NCBI GenBank assembly: GCA_027488115.1
Contig: JAIYCG010000044.1
Coordinates: 186,001-250,000 of the forward strand
Source: Comamonadaceae bacterium
Lineage (GTDB): Bacteria > Pseudomonadota > Gammaproteobacteria > Burkholderiales > Burkholderiaceae_C
DNA: 64,000 bases
Direction: 5' to 3'
Below the pieces are notes generated by a model. The model made no database searches, was not told the DNA's origin, and worked only from the letters and a program-made list of their open reading frames with translations. Shown piece after piece: positions 17,554-25,083 of the stretch (position 1 is the stretch's first letter; each line of letters begins with the position of its first letter). The translations under genes were made by a program, and so were the position numbers.

Positions 17554-18672
17554 CTATGCTGTATTGACTTTGTGCTTTATGAGTATTGGAGAAGATGAGA
17601 ATCTTCTCCAGTGCAGGTTGAACTCCGTGTGAAGGTACCAGATGACCACAATAAGGGTGGCGATTCCGTGAACAGCTAACATCATGCCGCCAAAAGTGGT
17701 CGTTCCATCTGCAATCAAGCGCTTCCCGATGGTCAGCATGTTGTAGTAGCCCATAAAGCAGAGCATTGCCATTGCCAATGAATAACTTCGACCCACTCGC
17801 GGGTTCACACTTGCCAGTTGTACAGCCAGTAAAGCTAAGTTCAATGCCGCTATAAACAAGCCAATCCGCCAAAATAGTTCGCCTTGATTGATTCGCTCCG
17901 TACTTTGAAGAAGCGCATAAGTGGTCAGCATTTGGCTTTGCAAATTCGTCAAAATTTGACGTTTTGCAGGATCAATAAGAAAGTTAAAACTTTCAAATTC
18001 AGTCTGCCTTGCTTCACCTGTTGTGTGATTCAAAACAGTTTGCTGACCTTGATGTAAGTTTAAAAACTTATCGTTCTTTAAGAATTCCACATTGCCAGAT
18101 TTTGCTGTGGTAATTGATTCAGTGTCGCCTTCGAGTTTTGAGATGAAAACGCTGGTGGCTTGATCACTGTCATTTTTCTTTTTCTCAATGAAAAAGACCA
18201 TCTGGTTTGAAGCCGATTCTTGAAATTGACCAGGTGCAACACGTTCAATGTCACTGCGCTTTGCAAATCTATCTTTCAGATATTGTGTTTGGGTATTGCT
18301 CCAAGGCCAAGCAAAAACAGCCAGCAAACTGATGGTCAATACCACTGGCCAACAAAATTGCCAGAGTGGCTTTAAAAATTTAGACAAACTGATACCGCTG
18401 GAAAACCAAATGATCATTTCACTGTCAAGGTACATCCTTGAAAACGTATACACAATGGAGATGAACATGCTTAAAGTGAGTATGGGGCCAGCATTGCCAA
18501 CACCATTGAGTCCAATCAAAAGAATGACTTCTGAAGGATCAGCCTGTCCTTTAGATGCTTGCCCTAAAATGCGGATGAGCATGATGGTCATCACAATGGT
18601 GAACAAGATGACTGTGGAACCCCCAAAGTTCCTAAGAAGTTCTTTGTGAATGCTTTTTTGAAAAATAGTCAT
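17554..18672 (-). CDS. lptF: LptF/YjgP-family lipopolysaccharide export permease
   Basis: 372 residues, six predicted membrane helices in two groups of three with a periplasmic jellyroll-like domain (about 125-260) between them, the LptF/LptG plan. Motifs include IFQKSIHKELLRNFGGS at the start and SMFISIVYTFSRMYLDSEMIIWFSSGIS. LptF works with LptG and LptB2 to pull LPS out of the inner membrane. No lptG follows. It lies 32 bases behind the UDP-sugar epimerase gene and seems to share its promoter, so it may be a specialised paralogue rather than the housekeeping copy. Convergent with phoA, 4 bases apart. Confidence 0.85.
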   Translation of the reverse strand: MTIFQKSIHKELLRNFGGSTVILFTIVMTIMLIRILGQASKGQADPSEVILLIGLNGVGNAGPILTLSMFISIVYTFSRMYLDSEMIIWFSSGISLSKFLKPLWQFCWPVVLTISLLAVFAWPWSNTQTQYLKDRFAKRSDIERVAPGQFQESASNQMVFFIEKKKNDSDQATSVFISKLEGDTESITTAKSGNVEFLKNDKFLNLHQGQQTVLNHTTGEARQTEFESFNFLIDPAKRQILTNLQSQMLTTYALLQSTERINQGELFWRIGLFIAALNLALLAVQLASVNPRVGRSYSLAMAMLCFMGYYNMLTIGKRLIADGTTTFGGMMLAVHGIATLIVVIWYLHTEFNLHWRRFSSSPILIKHKVNTA

Positions 18673-18704
18673 AGATACTCAATGCCGAGACCCTCTGATT
18701 TGAG

Positions 18705-19709
18705 TCATGCAGGCTGCCAATTCACTAACCATTTTGCCATTTCAGCCAAACCGTCCTTCATAGAGGTATGCGGCCATTCACCTATCAGATGCAAGAGTTT
18801 AAGGTCGCTAGCGCATGTGAGGGGAACATCAGACACTTGCATGGGCGCCAATTCAATCATGGGTTCGATGCCCAGGCACTCAGAAAGTAGGCTGACAAAA
18901 TCAGTGACTTGAATGGGGCTAGAGTGTCCAACATTGACGACGTCGACGCCTTGTCGAGCAACACCCAATTCAATGAGACGAGTTAATGCGAAAACAGTAT
19001 CTCCCACATAGGTGAAGTCTCTTTTCAGTAAACCGTCTCCAAACAGTTGAATGGGCTGTCTTTTTCGCATTTTCTGAGCAAAAAGGAGCGGGGCCATGTC
19101 AAGTCTTCCCCATGGTCCATACACCGTAAAGAATCGAAGCCCAAGCGAAGGCGTTTTGTACTGGGCAAAGTAGGCTTGTGCCATCACTTCATTGGCAATT
19201 TTGGTGGCAGCGTAAAAGGATTCTGGTGTATCGCAGCGGTCTGTTTCCCGAAATGGTGCATCTGTTCTTGAGCCATAAACACTCGAAGAACTGGCATACA
19301 GAAATTCCTGAACCTCAAAGTGTTTGCATGCGTCCAATACGTTAGCAAACCCATTCAGGTTTGATTTCACAAAATCCATGGGTGATTTCACAGAATGCCT
19401 GACCCCAGCCTGCGCTGCAAGATGCACTACCACATCTGGCTGAAAAGAACCAAACAGGGACATGACAGCACCATGTTCCGAAAGGTCTATTGCTTGGTAT
19501 TGAATTTGATTTCCTTGCAGGAAGTGAGCAATTCTATCGAAGCGGAGTCTTTGAAGGATCAGATGATTTGAATCACCCACATCAAAAAATTGATTTCTAA
19601 AGTTGTACATATCACAACCTAGCACTTCGTAACCTAAAGCATTGAGGTGCTCGGCCAAGCGAGAGCCTATAAATCCAGCGGCACCAGTGATCAGAACTTT
19701 ACGTTTCAT
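18705..19709 (-). CDS. NAD-dependent UDP-sugar 4-epimerase (probable UDP-glucuronate 4-epimerase)
   Basis: 334 residues, extended short-chain dehydrogenase fold: GAAGFIG (9-15), HLAAQAGVRHS (96-106), SSSVYG (141-146), catalytic Tyr166/Lys170 in FYAATK, and FFTVYGPWGRLDMAP. The HLAAQAGVRxS and TVYGPWGRPDMA signatures are those of UDP-glucuronate 4-epimerases that make UDP-galacturonate; substrate assignment is by family resemblance. With ugd it completes UDP-glucose to UDP-glucuronate to UDP-galacturonate. A palindromic PhoB-type site and TAGATT -10 precede it, with predicted initiation at or next to the ATG. Confidence 0.85.
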   Translation of the reverse strand: MKRKVLITGAAGFIGSRLAEHLNALGYEVLGCDMYNFRNQFFDVGDSNHLILQRLRFDRIAHFLQGNQIQYQAIDLSEHGAVMSLFGSFQPDVVVHLAAQAGVRHSVKSPMDFVKSNLNGFANVLDACKHFEVQEFLYASSSSVYGSRTDAPFRETDRCDTPESFYAATKIANEVMAQAYFAQYKTPSLGLRFFTVYGPWGRLDMAPLLFAQKMRKRQPIQLFGDGLLKRDFTYVGDTVFALTRLIELGVARQGVDVVNVGHSSPIQVTDFVSLLSECLGIEPMIELAPMQVSDVPLTCASDLKLLHLIGEWPHTSMKDGLAEMAKWLVNWQPA

Positions 19710-19715
19710 ATCTCC

Positions 19716-19760
19716 AATCTAGAAAATTTTCATGACACTGTCATGAAACTTGGTTGAAAT
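19716..19760. promoter_or_regulatory. Palindromic divergent PhoB site for the epimerase and PAP2 operons
   Basis: Perfect palindrome: arms TTTCATGACA (19728-19737) and TGTCATGAAA (19739-19748) around one C. Rightward half-sites are TTTTCAT (19727) and CTGTCAT (19738), then TGAAAT (19755-19760) 10 bases on. Leftward half-sites are GTTTCAT and GTGTCAT (19749-19732), then TAGATT (19721-19716) 10 bases on, the same hexamer as at pstS. One compact element can thus drive both operons. Confidence 0.65.
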
Positions 19761-19801
19761 AAAAATGTCGCAAATGATTGATCAATTTGCGCTCGTCATC
19801 T

Positions 19802-20614
19802 ATGAATAACCAATCTCTCCAGCATTGCTCGTCTTACAAAATGGTACTTTTTTCTACCATTGCGTTGATTGCCTGTGTCAGTCTGAGTATTTTGCTGATG
19901 TCATCTGGTTGGAATCAAGTCTGGATGCTGCGAATTCACGCCACACCCTATTTGCCTACTTCTTTCTGGGCTTTGATCAATCTCGGTGGAGACGCTTGGG
20001 TGGCTTTGCTCATCCTTCTATTGGTAGAGCGCAAACCTGGCGAGATTACCTCTTGGGTACTCAAAACATGGCTCATAGGTGCAATTGTCTCGCAACTCAT
20101 CAAATACCTGTTGCCCATGCCAAGGCCAGCTAGCGTTTTGGGTGTGCAGAATTTAAGCATCATTGATTCCCCTCCCTTGGTGAGCGGATCCATGCCGTCA
20201 GGTCATGCCCTTGCGGCAGTTTCGTGTGCTTTGATTGTTTGCACAGTACTCAAGCTTAGAGGTGCCCAGAGTTGGCATCTTTGGCTCATTGCATTGACAG
20301 CGGGCATAACCGCTTGGGCGCGAGTGGCAGTGGGTGCTCACTGGCCATCAGATGTGATTGCTGGGTCAGGTTTGGCCTTTGCGGTGGTGGCCCTAGCACA
20401 CCTGTGGGAGCGTCGGCATTCCTGGAACGCTTGGTTTCAAGGTACCAAAGGCGGTGCATTTCTCATTGTCCTGCACATCATGATTTCCTTGCACTTGGCG
20501 ACACCCCAATCGGATTTCTTTTTTGTGCAGTTTGTCCAATTCAATTTGGCTTGTATTTCACTCATGCGCGCCGTTTTTTTGATTAAAAGATATTTCCTGA
20601 TTCGAACGCAATGA
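19802..20614 (+). CDS. PAP2-superfamily membrane phosphatase (first of two)
   Basis: About 270 residues, six membrane helices. All three motifs are intact: KX6RP (KYLLPMPRP), PSGHA, and RX5HX3D (RVAVGAHWPSD). Members dephosphorylate undecaprenyl pyrophosphate, phosphatidate/PGP or lipid A at the periplasmic face. Because it starts the run containing ArnC/ArnT-like transferases and a second PAP2 enzyme, a lipid A or lipid-carrier substrate is likely. ATG 19802 is preferred over an upstream TTG (19778). Confidence 0.8.
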   Translation: MNNQSLQHCSSYKMVLFSTIALIACVSLSILLMSSGWNQVWMLRIHATPYLPTSFWALINLGGDAWVALLILLLVERKPGEITSWVLKTWLIGAIVSQLIKYLLPMPRPASVLGVQNLSIIDSPPLVSGSMPSGHALAAVSCALIVCTVLKLRGAQSWHLWLIALTAGITAWARVAVGAHWPSDVIAGSGLAFAVVALAHLWERRHSWNAWFQGTKGGAFLIVLHIMISLHLATPQSDFFFVQFVQFNLACISLMRAVFLIKRYFLIRTQ

Positions 20615-20631
20615 ATTGGATGGTTTAAAAA

Positions 20632-21585
20632 ATGAAGTACGTTATTTCGGAAAAGCAATTTGAATCACATGTTCGAATTCGAAAATGGTTTTACCGCCTT
20701 GTTTTTTGGATGCTTGCACTGATGTTGCTGCTTGCGTTGGTTCGACATTCTGATTGGAATCAGACGTTCTCACGTCTGATGGAAGTTCCCAAAGTCATTC
20801 TTTTGATTTGCACTTTAGGTTGGTTGAGCAGTTTTTTGTTCCGGGCGCTTCGATTCAAGGCCGAGTGGAAGTCCCAAGGCAGGATCAGTTTGTGGGATTC
20901 TTTGAGCTTAACTTTTTTGCACAATGCAGCTGTGGTGCTGGTGCCCTTTCGAGTCGGTGAATTAGGCTATCCGGTCTTGGTCAAAAAATTGCTGAATGTG
21001 TCATTGCAACAATGTATTCGAAGCCTTCTGTGGCTGAGATTCCAAGATGGCATCGTTTTAATTTCCTTGGCATTTTTGTTATTGCCTTTTACCAGCATTG
21101 AGTTGCGTATTTCAATTTTTTTGTTTGTGATGTTCTTGTTTTTTTTCACCCAAAAATGGTGGCTGCGTTTATTGAGGTCCCGCCATTTTCTAATTCGGCA
21201 AGTTAGAGCGTTTTTGCACCAAAGGTCCGATGCATCGGGCTGGTTTTGGTCTGCAGCCAATTGGATTGTCAAAATCTTGGTTGTTGCCCTCTTGCTTTCA
21301 AACTTGACAGGTTTAGAAGCGCTTCAAACTGTTCGTGGCGCCTTGACGGGTGAACTGTCTGCATTGTTGCCATTGACAGGTCCTGCGGGACTCGGGACCT
21401 ACGAAGCAGGCGTTTGGTCTGGCTTAGGCCTCACTTGGCAAGAGATGAAGGGACTGATGGGTAGTGTTTTATTAACCCACCTTTTCTTCCTTTGCATTTC
21501 ACTTCTAGGTGCAGTAGTGGCCTTGTCCTTTAATACACTTTCTAATGATCAAAACAAATCAAAGCAGCGTGGCGCCCATGTCTGA
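20632..21585 (+). CDS. YbhN/UPF0104-type integral membrane protein (lysylphosphatidylglycerol synthase TM-domain family)
   Basis: 317 residues with about eight hydrophobic helices. Family marks are PFRVGELGYPVLVKKLL (near 105), RFQDGIVLISL and the late GPAGLGTYEAGVWSGL. The family includes the flippase domain of MprF and proteins next to glycosyltransferases; it is often proposed to move lipids or lipid-linked sugars across the membrane. There is no synthase domain, so aminoacylation is not expected. It lies between a PAP2 phosphatase and a polyprenyl-phosphate glycosyltransferase and overlaps the latter by 8 bases, consistent with a flipping role for the carrier sugar (inference). Confidence 0.78.
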   Translation: MKYVISEKQFESHVRIRKWFYRLVFWMLALMLLLALVRHSDWNQTFSRLMEVPKVILLICTLGWLSSFLFRALRFKAEWKSQGRISLWDSLSLTFLHNAAVVLVPFRVGELGYPVLVKKLLNVSLQQCIRSLLWLRFQDGIVLISLAFLLLPFTSIELRISIFLFVMFLFFFTQKWWLRLLRSRHFLIRQVRAFLHQRSDASGWFWSAANWIVKILVVALLLSNLTGLEALQTVRGALTGELSALLPLTGPAGLGTYEAGVWSGLGLTWQEMKGLMGSVLLTHLFFLCISLLGAVVALSFNTLSNDQNKSKQRGAHV

Positions 21586-22609
21586 CTCTCAGCGAAACAC
21601 CATACAGTTAGAAGCGCCAATGAGGGCGCATCAGCTTTCAGTTGTCGTGCCAATGTTCAACGAAGAAGAACTGGCACCTGATTTGATTCAAGCTGTTCAA
21701 ACTGCATTACTGAGCTATCCATTTCCGTGGGAGTTGATCGTGGTTGATGACGGTAGCAGCGATGCCACTTGGGCGCAATTGAATATCGCCGCGAAAGAGG
21801 TGGGGCCTCATGTCCGATTGATTCGTTTGCTTCGTAACTTCAAGCAGACTGCAGCAATGCAGGCAGGAATTGACTCAGCCAGGGGCGATGTGATTGTGAC
21901 CATGGATGGTGATTTGCAAAATGACCCTCGCGATATTCCGAGATTGGTTCAGCACTTGCTGTCGAATGACCTCGATATGGTGGCCGGTTGGCGCCAGAAT
22001 CGTCAAGATGGCTTATGGCTCCGGAAGATTCCTTCAAAACTAGCCAATCGATTGATTCGCAATGTCAGTGGACTTAACTTTCAAGACCTGGGTTGCAGTC
22101 TGAAGGCTTTTCGAACATCGGTGCTGCGCAAAGTACGCCTCTACGGTGAGATGCACCGATTCATTCCAGCTTGGTTAGCAACTGTGACATCACCGATGCG
22201 AATGGCGGAGCTACCTGTTTCGCATTTTCCTCGAACAAAAGGTCAATCTAAATATGGTCTTTCTCGAACATTTCGTGTCTTGCTTGACCTTTTATCTATT
22301 CACTATTTTTTAAGGTTTGGTTCACGGCCAGGTCATTTCTTCGGTGGACTTGGCAGTATCGTCACAGGCATAGGTCTGTTGATTCTGACTTACTTGGGTA
22401 TTTTGAAAGCTTTGGGTGAGTCGATTGGCAATCGACCCTTGATGTTTCTGGGATTCTTTGCAGTAGTCAGTGGCTTGCAGCTTCTAACGACCGGCGTCAT
22501 TGCAGAAATACTGATGCGCACTTACTACGATGCTGGGAAATTTAACTCCTATCACACGCTGAATGAGTATGGTGCTCAGCCCAATGAGGCCTGGCATGTC
22601 ATCAAGTGA
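21578..22609 (+). CDS. GT2 polyprenyl-phosphate glycosyltransferase, ArnC/RgtE-like
   Basis: About 343 residues. The catalytic GT2 domain has VVPMFNEEE, VVDDGSSDATW and MDGDLQNDPRD (DXD equivalent). The acceptor-side loop QDLGCSLKAFR and two C-terminal membrane helices match ArnC, GtrB and RgtE enzymes, which place a sugar on a polyprenyl phosphate. In Rhizobium RgtE loads galacturonate; in E. coli ArnC loads formyl-aminoarabinose. ArnA/ArnB/ArnD are absent and a UDP-glucuronate epimerase is nearby, so galacturonate is the favoured sugar (inference). ATG 21578 is chosen; ATG 21545 is possible but overlaps the previous gene by 41 bases. Confidence 0.83.
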   Translation: MSDSQRNTIQLEAPMRAHQLSVVVPMFNEEELAPDLIQAVQTALLSYPFPWELIVVDDGSSDATWAQLNIAAKEVGPHVRLIRLLRNFKQTAAMQAGIDSARGDVIVTMDGDLQNDPRDIPRLVQHLLSNDLDMVAGWRQNRQDGLWLRKIPSKLANRLIRNVSGLNFQDLGCSLKAFRTSVLRKVRLYGEMHRFIPAWLATVTSPMRMAELPVSHFPRTKGQSKYGLSRTFRVLLDLLSIHYFLRFGSRPGHFFGGLGSIVTGIGLLILTYLGILKALGESIGNRPLMFLGFFAVVSGLQLLTTGVIAEILMRTYYDAGKFNSYHTLNEYGAQPNEAWHVIK

Positions 22610-24194
22610 AAAATCAAACCCTTTGAATCTCCAATGGTTCTTGGGCGCCATTGCCTTGCTTGGCTTATTTTTGCTTGGTCTAGACAAAGCATTTTTATTT
22701 GATGTGGATGAAGGTGCATTCACGGAAGCCACTCGTGAGATGTTGGTGTCTGGTGATTGGGGTCACACCACGCTGAATGGCCTAGATCGATTTGACAAAC
22801 CCATCGGTGTCTATTGGTTGCAAGCTGTCAGTGCTTCTGTCTTTGGATTGAACGAGTTTGCTTTCAGATTGCCTTCTGCACTCTCTGGTTGGATAGCCAG
22901 TCTTGCTTTGGCGCGTTTCACATACTCGCAATGGGGACCCCGTGCTGGCCTTTTGGCTGCTGTCATCTCAGCAACCAGTTTAGGTCCTTGGGCAATGGCA
23001 AGAACTGCAACAGCAGATGCTTTGTTGGGGCTTTTTTTCGTCTTGATCTTTATTGACCTCTGGCGTGTCATCAATACCAACAGCGTGATTTCTCGGAGGA
23101 AGTTGGCCCTTTGGGTTGCCTTGGGGCTGTTGGTCAAAGGACCTGTCGCCATTGTTTTACCCTTTGGCACTTTGGCTATTTTTGGTTTGCTCATGCCTCA
23201 AGCGCGCGCGCCACTGAAGGCACTGTTTTTGGATCTTGGCGCTTGGTTAACTTTGATTGCAGTGGCTTGTCCTTGGTATCTCTATGCCTACGCAAGGCAT
23301 GGGCAAAACTTCATCCATGGTTTTCTCTTGAAGCACAACGTCGAGCGCTTCATGGGCAGCATGGAAGGGCACTCGGGTCATTGGGCATACTTCTTCATTG
23401 CTTTGCCATTGCTTTGGTTGCCCTGGTCCACCTTGTTCTTGAGTGCTATTGTCAAAGTACGAACTCAATGGCAACAACCACTCTTGAAATATGCATGGAT
23501 TTGGTTTGCCTTTGTGTTTTGTTTCTTTAGCATAGCCAATACCAAGCTACCCCATTATTTGCTTTACGCAGGCCCAGCGGTGTGCCTTTTGCTGACTTCT
23601 GCAGCCTTGTCAGCAAGCCGTCGCTTGTGGGTCTTGACATGGGCTGTTGCGATGTCTGGCTTGGCCGGAATTCTGTTTCTACCGAGTTTCTTACAGCAAC
23701 ATCCTGAATGGGTCAAGGATGTTTTTTACAAAACCTTGTTAGCTGGATCACCAGATCCCCAAATGAAGGTTTGGCTGTTTGCACTGCCATTGCTTATTTA
23801 TGTCGGGCCAACTTTCAATATGGTGATGCGTGTCTTTAAGCTAGGTACCGTCAACAGGACTCAAGGCTTTGGATTTATCTCCTTTTCAGTTTTTCAAGCC
23901 GGTGTTTTAGCACTTGTTGTTTTGCCTTGGTGGTCTCAAACACTCCAAGCACCCGTTCAAGGCTTGGCTTTGAAGTTTCGTGAAAACACTACCACCATTG
24001 TTCAGTGGGGTGTTCATCTGCCTTCTTTCGCAACTTACAGGCAACAAGAGGCCCCAAGGCGCGAACCATTGCCAGGTGAGTTGGCCTTGGTCAAGAACAT
24101 CCAGCCCATTTGGCCTTCTGAATGGGAAACGCTTGAAGTCATGGGACCTCTTGCTATAGTGAAGGCGGCAGACCCATTGAGAAGCAAACCATGA
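22596..24194 (+). CDS. ArnT-like GT83 lipid-A-type glycosyltransferase
   Basis: About 532 residues, a dozen membrane helices. The first periplasmic loop holds FDVDEGAFTEATREML, the acidic pair expected of the PMT/ArnT fold, then DRFDKPIGVYWLQ and RLPSA. A C-terminal periplasmic part follows. These enzymes take a sugar from a polyprenyl phosphate and attach it to lipid A or core. GAGG lies 6 bases before ATG 22596, inside the end of the ArnC-like gene. With the GT2 gene it forms the donor/transferase pair; galacturonate transfer in the manner of Rhizobium RgtA-D is my preferred reading, aminoarabinose less so. Confidence 0.85.
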   Translation: MSSSEKSNPLNLQWFLGAIALLGLFLLGLDKAFLFDVDEGAFTEATREMLVSGDWGHTTLNGLDRFDKPIGVYWLQAVSASVFGLNEFAFRLPSALSGWIASLALARFTYSQWGPRAGLLAAVISATSLGPWAMARTATADALLGLFFVLIFIDLWRVINTNSVISRRKLALWVALGLLVKGPVAIVLPFGTLAIFGLLMPQARAPLKALFLDLGAWLTLIAVACPWYLYAYARHGQNFIHGFLLKHNVERFMGSMEGHSGHWAYFFIALPLLWLPWSTLFLSAIVKVRTQWQQPLLKYAWIWFAFVFCFFSIANTKLPHYLLYAGPAVCLLLTSAALSASRRLWVLTWAVAMSGLAGILFLPSFLQQHPEWVKDVFYKTLLAGSPDPQMKVWLFALPLLIYVGPTFNMVMRVFKLGTVNRTQGFGFISFSVFQAGVLALVVLPWWSQTLQAPVQGLALKFRENTTTIVQWGVHLPSFATYRQQEAPRREPLPGELALVKNIQPIWPSEWETLEVMGPLAIVKAADPLRSKP

Positions 24195-24946
24195 CCCCTC
24201 TGATGCAGCAAGTTTTAAAACAAAATTTGAATAAGCATGCTCATTGTTTACCCGGTTGCATTGCCATCTTCATTTTGGCAGCATTGATCTTCAATGCTTA
24301 TCCCCAATTGGACCTTTGGGTGTCTGGTTTGTTTTACGCGGGAAATGGAAAATTTCCGGCGAATGAGATGCTGCTGATTCAATCTCTCTACCACGGCACA
24401 CCTTGGGCAGGTCGTTTGCTGTTTGCTTGTTCAATTTTTCTTTTGATATTGGCTGTCTTGTTGCCAAGCAAAGTTTCAAGAAGGCATTGGCGTCGTGCAG
24501 CTGCTGTGGTTCTTGTGGTCGTTCTTGGTATTGGATTCTTAGTGCATACAGCTTTGAAGGACGGTATGGGTCGTCCTCGTCCGCGAGATGTGCAGGTTTT
24601 TGCAGGCGCTACTGCCTTTGTGCCTGTCTTTGTGCCCAGTCAATTTTGTCAAACAAACTGCTCTTTCGTCAGTGGACATGCAGCAGTTGGTTTTTCGCTC
24701 ATGTCTTTGGGAATGTTTGGTATCCGAAGGAGGCGACAATTTTGGCTTCTAACGGGCTTGATCGTGGGAGGCGTGATAGGTCTGGGAAGAATTGCTCAGG
24801 GCGGGCACTTTTTAAGTGACATTGTTTTTTCAATGATTGCAATTTGGACTTCTCATCTTTTCATTAGGCTTGTTTGGTTGCGATTCAGGGTGTGGCAACT
24901 ACACCATCGAAACGTTCCTGTCTCACGTTTGGATCAAGATGTGTAA
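24191..24946 (+). CDS. PAP2-superfamily phosphatase, LpxE-like
   Basis: 251 residues, six helices, motifs KX6RP (KDGMGRPRP), FVSGHA and RX5HX3D (RIAQGGHFLSD). The long loop between motifs 1 and 2 containing FVPSQFCQTNCSF has the two-Cys pattern seen in LpxE/LpxT-like lipid A phosphatases. The ATG overlaps the ArnT-like stop (ATGA), tying it to lipid A modification: removal of a lipid A phosphate is the simplest reading. Whether it acts at the 1 or the 4' position cannot be told. Last gene of the run; no clear terminator follows in the 137-base gap. Confidence 0.8.
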   Translation: MTPLMQQVLKQNLNKHAHCLPGCIAIFILAALIFNAYPQLDLWVSGLFYAGNGKFPANEMLLIQSLYHGTPWAGRLLFACSIFLLILAVLLPSKVSRRHWRRAAAVVLVVVLGIGFLVHTALKDGMGRPRPRDVQVFAGATAFVPVFVPSQFCQTNCSFVSGHAAVGFSLMSLGMFGIRRRRQFWLLTGLIVGGVIGLGRIAQGGHFLSDIVFSMIAIWTSHLFIRLVWLRFRVWQLHHRNVPVSRLDQDV

Positions 24947-25083
24947 CGTGAGGCAGAAAATCCGCACCGAACTGGCGTCTTTCACCAAATCATCATTAAA
25001 TTGAAGTAAATTTTATCAATACTAAAATGAGGATGATTGAAATTTTTCTTTGAGACAGTTTATTTAAGAATGGATGCGACCAA

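Noticed and set aside
19802-24946. Aminoarabinose (Arn) pathway as explanation for the ArnC/ArnT-like genes
   Set aside because: No arnA, arnB or arnD here, and the epimerase lacks the ArnA domain plan; galacturonate fits better, though distant genes cannot be excluded.
24947-25083. Possible Pho box before ppk1 (TCATCAT, TTGAAGT)
   Set aside because: Matches are too poor; AT-rich sequence gives such strings by chance.
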